The translations under genes and the position numbers were made by a program. Under the pieces are notes generated by a model that was not told the DNA's origin, made no database searches, and worked only from the letters and a program-made list of their open reading frames with translations. Positions 62,824-64,000 of a DNA stretch of 64,000 bases are shown in pieces. The stretch comes from Spirosoma fluviale (GTDB taxonomy: Bacteria > Bacteroidota > Bacteroidia > Cytophagales > Spirosomataceae), in assembly GCA_945906795.1 (NCBI GenBank), contig CAMDRO010000008.1:1-64000 (forward strand). The letters run 5' to 3'. Each line of letters starts with the position of its first letter. The stretch's first letter is position 1.

Positions 62824-64000
62824 ATGAAAAAAAATTACCTATTACTCATTCTTATTTTTATCTCCTTTTCTAGCTTTAGCCAAGGCCAAAAACGTTATAA
62901 AAATATAGTGTTTGAATCCATCGACACTCTGATGAACATTCCATATGGTCAATCGACCAACATAAAAAATGAAATTGAGAAGCACTCCCTGGATGTCTAC
63001 TCTCCTAAAAATGATACACTGAAAAAACGTCCATTAGTCGTTTTTGTCCATGGGGGCGGTTTTGTGAATGGCGATAAACGAACTGGCTATTCTAGAGTCG
63101 TTTCGGAAAACTTAAGTCAAAGAGGTTTTGTGGTGGGGTCTATTAATTACCGATTGGGAATTGCAGAGCCTAAATCAGATGTGTCCTATTTTGAGGCCAT
63201 GATTCGCGCGGTTCAAGATGCAAAAGCAGCGATTCGTTTTTTTAGAAAAAATGCGGAAAACTATGGCATCGATACAAGTAAAATTTACATTGCGGGAGGA
63301 TCTGCCGGTGCGATGACCGCATTGCATTTGGCCTATTTGGACCAAAAAGAGGTTCCCGCTTACATCGATTTGGCAAAAAATGGCAGCATGGAAGGGACTT
63401 CGGGCAACGAAGGGTTTTCGTCTAAAATACATGGAGTGGTCAATTTCTGGGGGGCAATGGTCAATATTAATTGGCTTAATAGTGGAGATCTTCCCGTATT
63501 TAATGTGCATGGCACGGCCGATAAAACAGTTCCTTTTGATTCCTCTTTTGCCTACCATAATTTTAAATATGGGAGCCAAATTATTTTTGAAAGAGCCTTA
63601 AACCAGGGGGTACCTACGGGCGTCAAGTTATCTGAAAATTTAGGTCACACCTTAGATAACAATAAGCCCGCCATAATTGCCTCGCTACAGGAAGTTGGCG
63701 AATGGCTATATGCCCTCATCAATCGAACTAAAACAACGCCAAATATCACTCGATTTGAAAAAGAGATAAAAGCACATGAATTGGAAGATTCAAAAACGAA
63801 TTACTCATCCAATGCGATATTATTTACGGGCAGCTCTTTCATCCGATTATGGAAAACCATTAAAAAAGACTTGGCCCCAGCTGAAATTATTCACCATGGA
63901 TTTGGGGGATCAAACATCAGCGAAATGGCTTATTACATTCCTAGGATCGCTTTTAATCATTCCTTAAAGGCGATTTATATGTACTCAGGATCTAATGATT
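62824..64000 (+). CDS. Secreted alpha/beta-hydrolase fused to an SGNH/GDSL hydrolase domain (3' end outside window)
   Basis: The open frame runs from ATG 62824 to the window end, 392 codons visible. Signal peptide LLLILIFISFSSFSQ. The first domain is an esterase-type alpha/beta hydrolase: oxyanion loop HGGG (76-79), nucleophile S160 in GGSAG, acid D233 (NVHGTADKTV), base H275 (ENLGHTLD). From about residue 330 a second, SGNH-type domain starts: FTGSSFIRLW (block I, Ser337), HHGFGGSNISE (block II), YSGSND (block III), then the window ends. Two esterase folds in one secreted chain suggest de-esterification of a plant or algal polysaccharide. The fusion seems real because the frame is continuous. 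Confidence 0.82.
   Translation, partial: MKKNYLLLILIFISFSSFSQGQKRYKNIVFESIDTLMNIPYGQSTNIKNEIEKHSLDVYSPKNDTLKKRPLVVFVHGGGFVNGDKRTGYSRVVSENLSQRGFVVGSINYRLGIAEPKSDVSYFEAMIRAVQDAKAAIRFFRKNAENYGIDTSKIYIAGGSAGAMTALHLAYLDQKEVPAYIDLAKNGSMEGTSGNEGFSSKIHGVVNFWGAMVNINWLNSGDLPVFNVHGTADKTVPFDSSFAYHNFKYGSQIIFERALNQGVPTGVKLSENLGHTLDNNKPAIIASLQEVGEWLYALINRTKTTPNITRFEKEIKAHELEDSKTNYSSNAILFTGSSFIRLWKTIKKDLAPAEIIHHGFGGSNISEMAYYIPRIAFNHSLKAIYMYSGSND

Overview
The window is chromosomal DNA from a member of the Bacteroidota, most likely a Cytophagales-type, aquatic-style bacterium. The evidence is a GldE homologue, a CarboxypepD-reg TonB-dependent receptor paired with a beta-helix lipoprotein, lipoproteins with short SAC/TAC lipoboxes, almost no Shine-Dalgarno sequences, and promoters of the Bacteroidota form TTG-N18-20-TAnnTTTG (best at 8141, 14996, 46809, 51056 and 52944). 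The assignment is inferred from gene content. I see no rRNA, tRNA, CRISPR array, insertion sequence or prophage. Coding density is high and most genes are core housekeeping genes.

Layout. 1-2471: a phosphonate-catabolism group: the end of an FAD oxidoreductase, a convergent PhnO-like N-acetyltransferase, a PhnZ-type HD oxygenase and a translationally coupled DUF5690/MFS-like membrane protein. 2592-7908: a TonB receptor, a beta-helix lipoprotein and a small lipoprotein, with terminators after the second and third genes. 8141-8612: a monocistronic secreted protein. 8654-16427: uvrD, a lipoprotein, gldE, ssb, mutY, then HU, a TPR protein and a 29-residue COX24/AURKAIP1-type protein. 16578-23601: rng, a TPR protein, a PiT phosphate transporter, rsmG, two surface-glycan genes and a lone LytTR regulator. 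23895-30286: aldo/keto reductase, exported rhodanese-thioredoxin, eno-divIC convergent with gpmI-hexapeptide transferase, and an NAD-binding protein. 30327-34578: Dabb protein, TVP38/TMEM64 protein, hisH-hisA-hisF-hisIE and a small membrane protein. 34599-40094: lipoprotein, glycerate kinase, and an operon of gamma-glutamyltransferase, NagA and aminotransferase. 40218-46844: a tetR-tolC-MFP-RND efflux operon with a readable promoter/operator. 46883-57999: cupin, Gfo/Idh/MocA oxidoreductase, rpsA, galactose mutarotase, a RelE-type toxin-antitoxin pair, mazG, GH16, uvrB and pdhA. 58160-64000: recF, two glycosyltransferase-type genes in AT-rich DNA, and the first 392 codons of an alpha/beta-hydrolase/SGNH fusion.

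Main biological thread. Three phosphorus-related loci carry a similar intergenic element of two 6-base repeats at an 11-base period: upstream of the TonB receptor (7984-8000), upstream of the PiT transporter (19344-19360), and, more weakly, between phnO and phnZ (574-590). This looks like a candidate Pho box. If so, it would tie outer-membrane uptake, inorganic phosphate import and phosphonate breakdown into one phosphate-starvation response. This is an inference from sequence and context and needs a genome-wide motif test.
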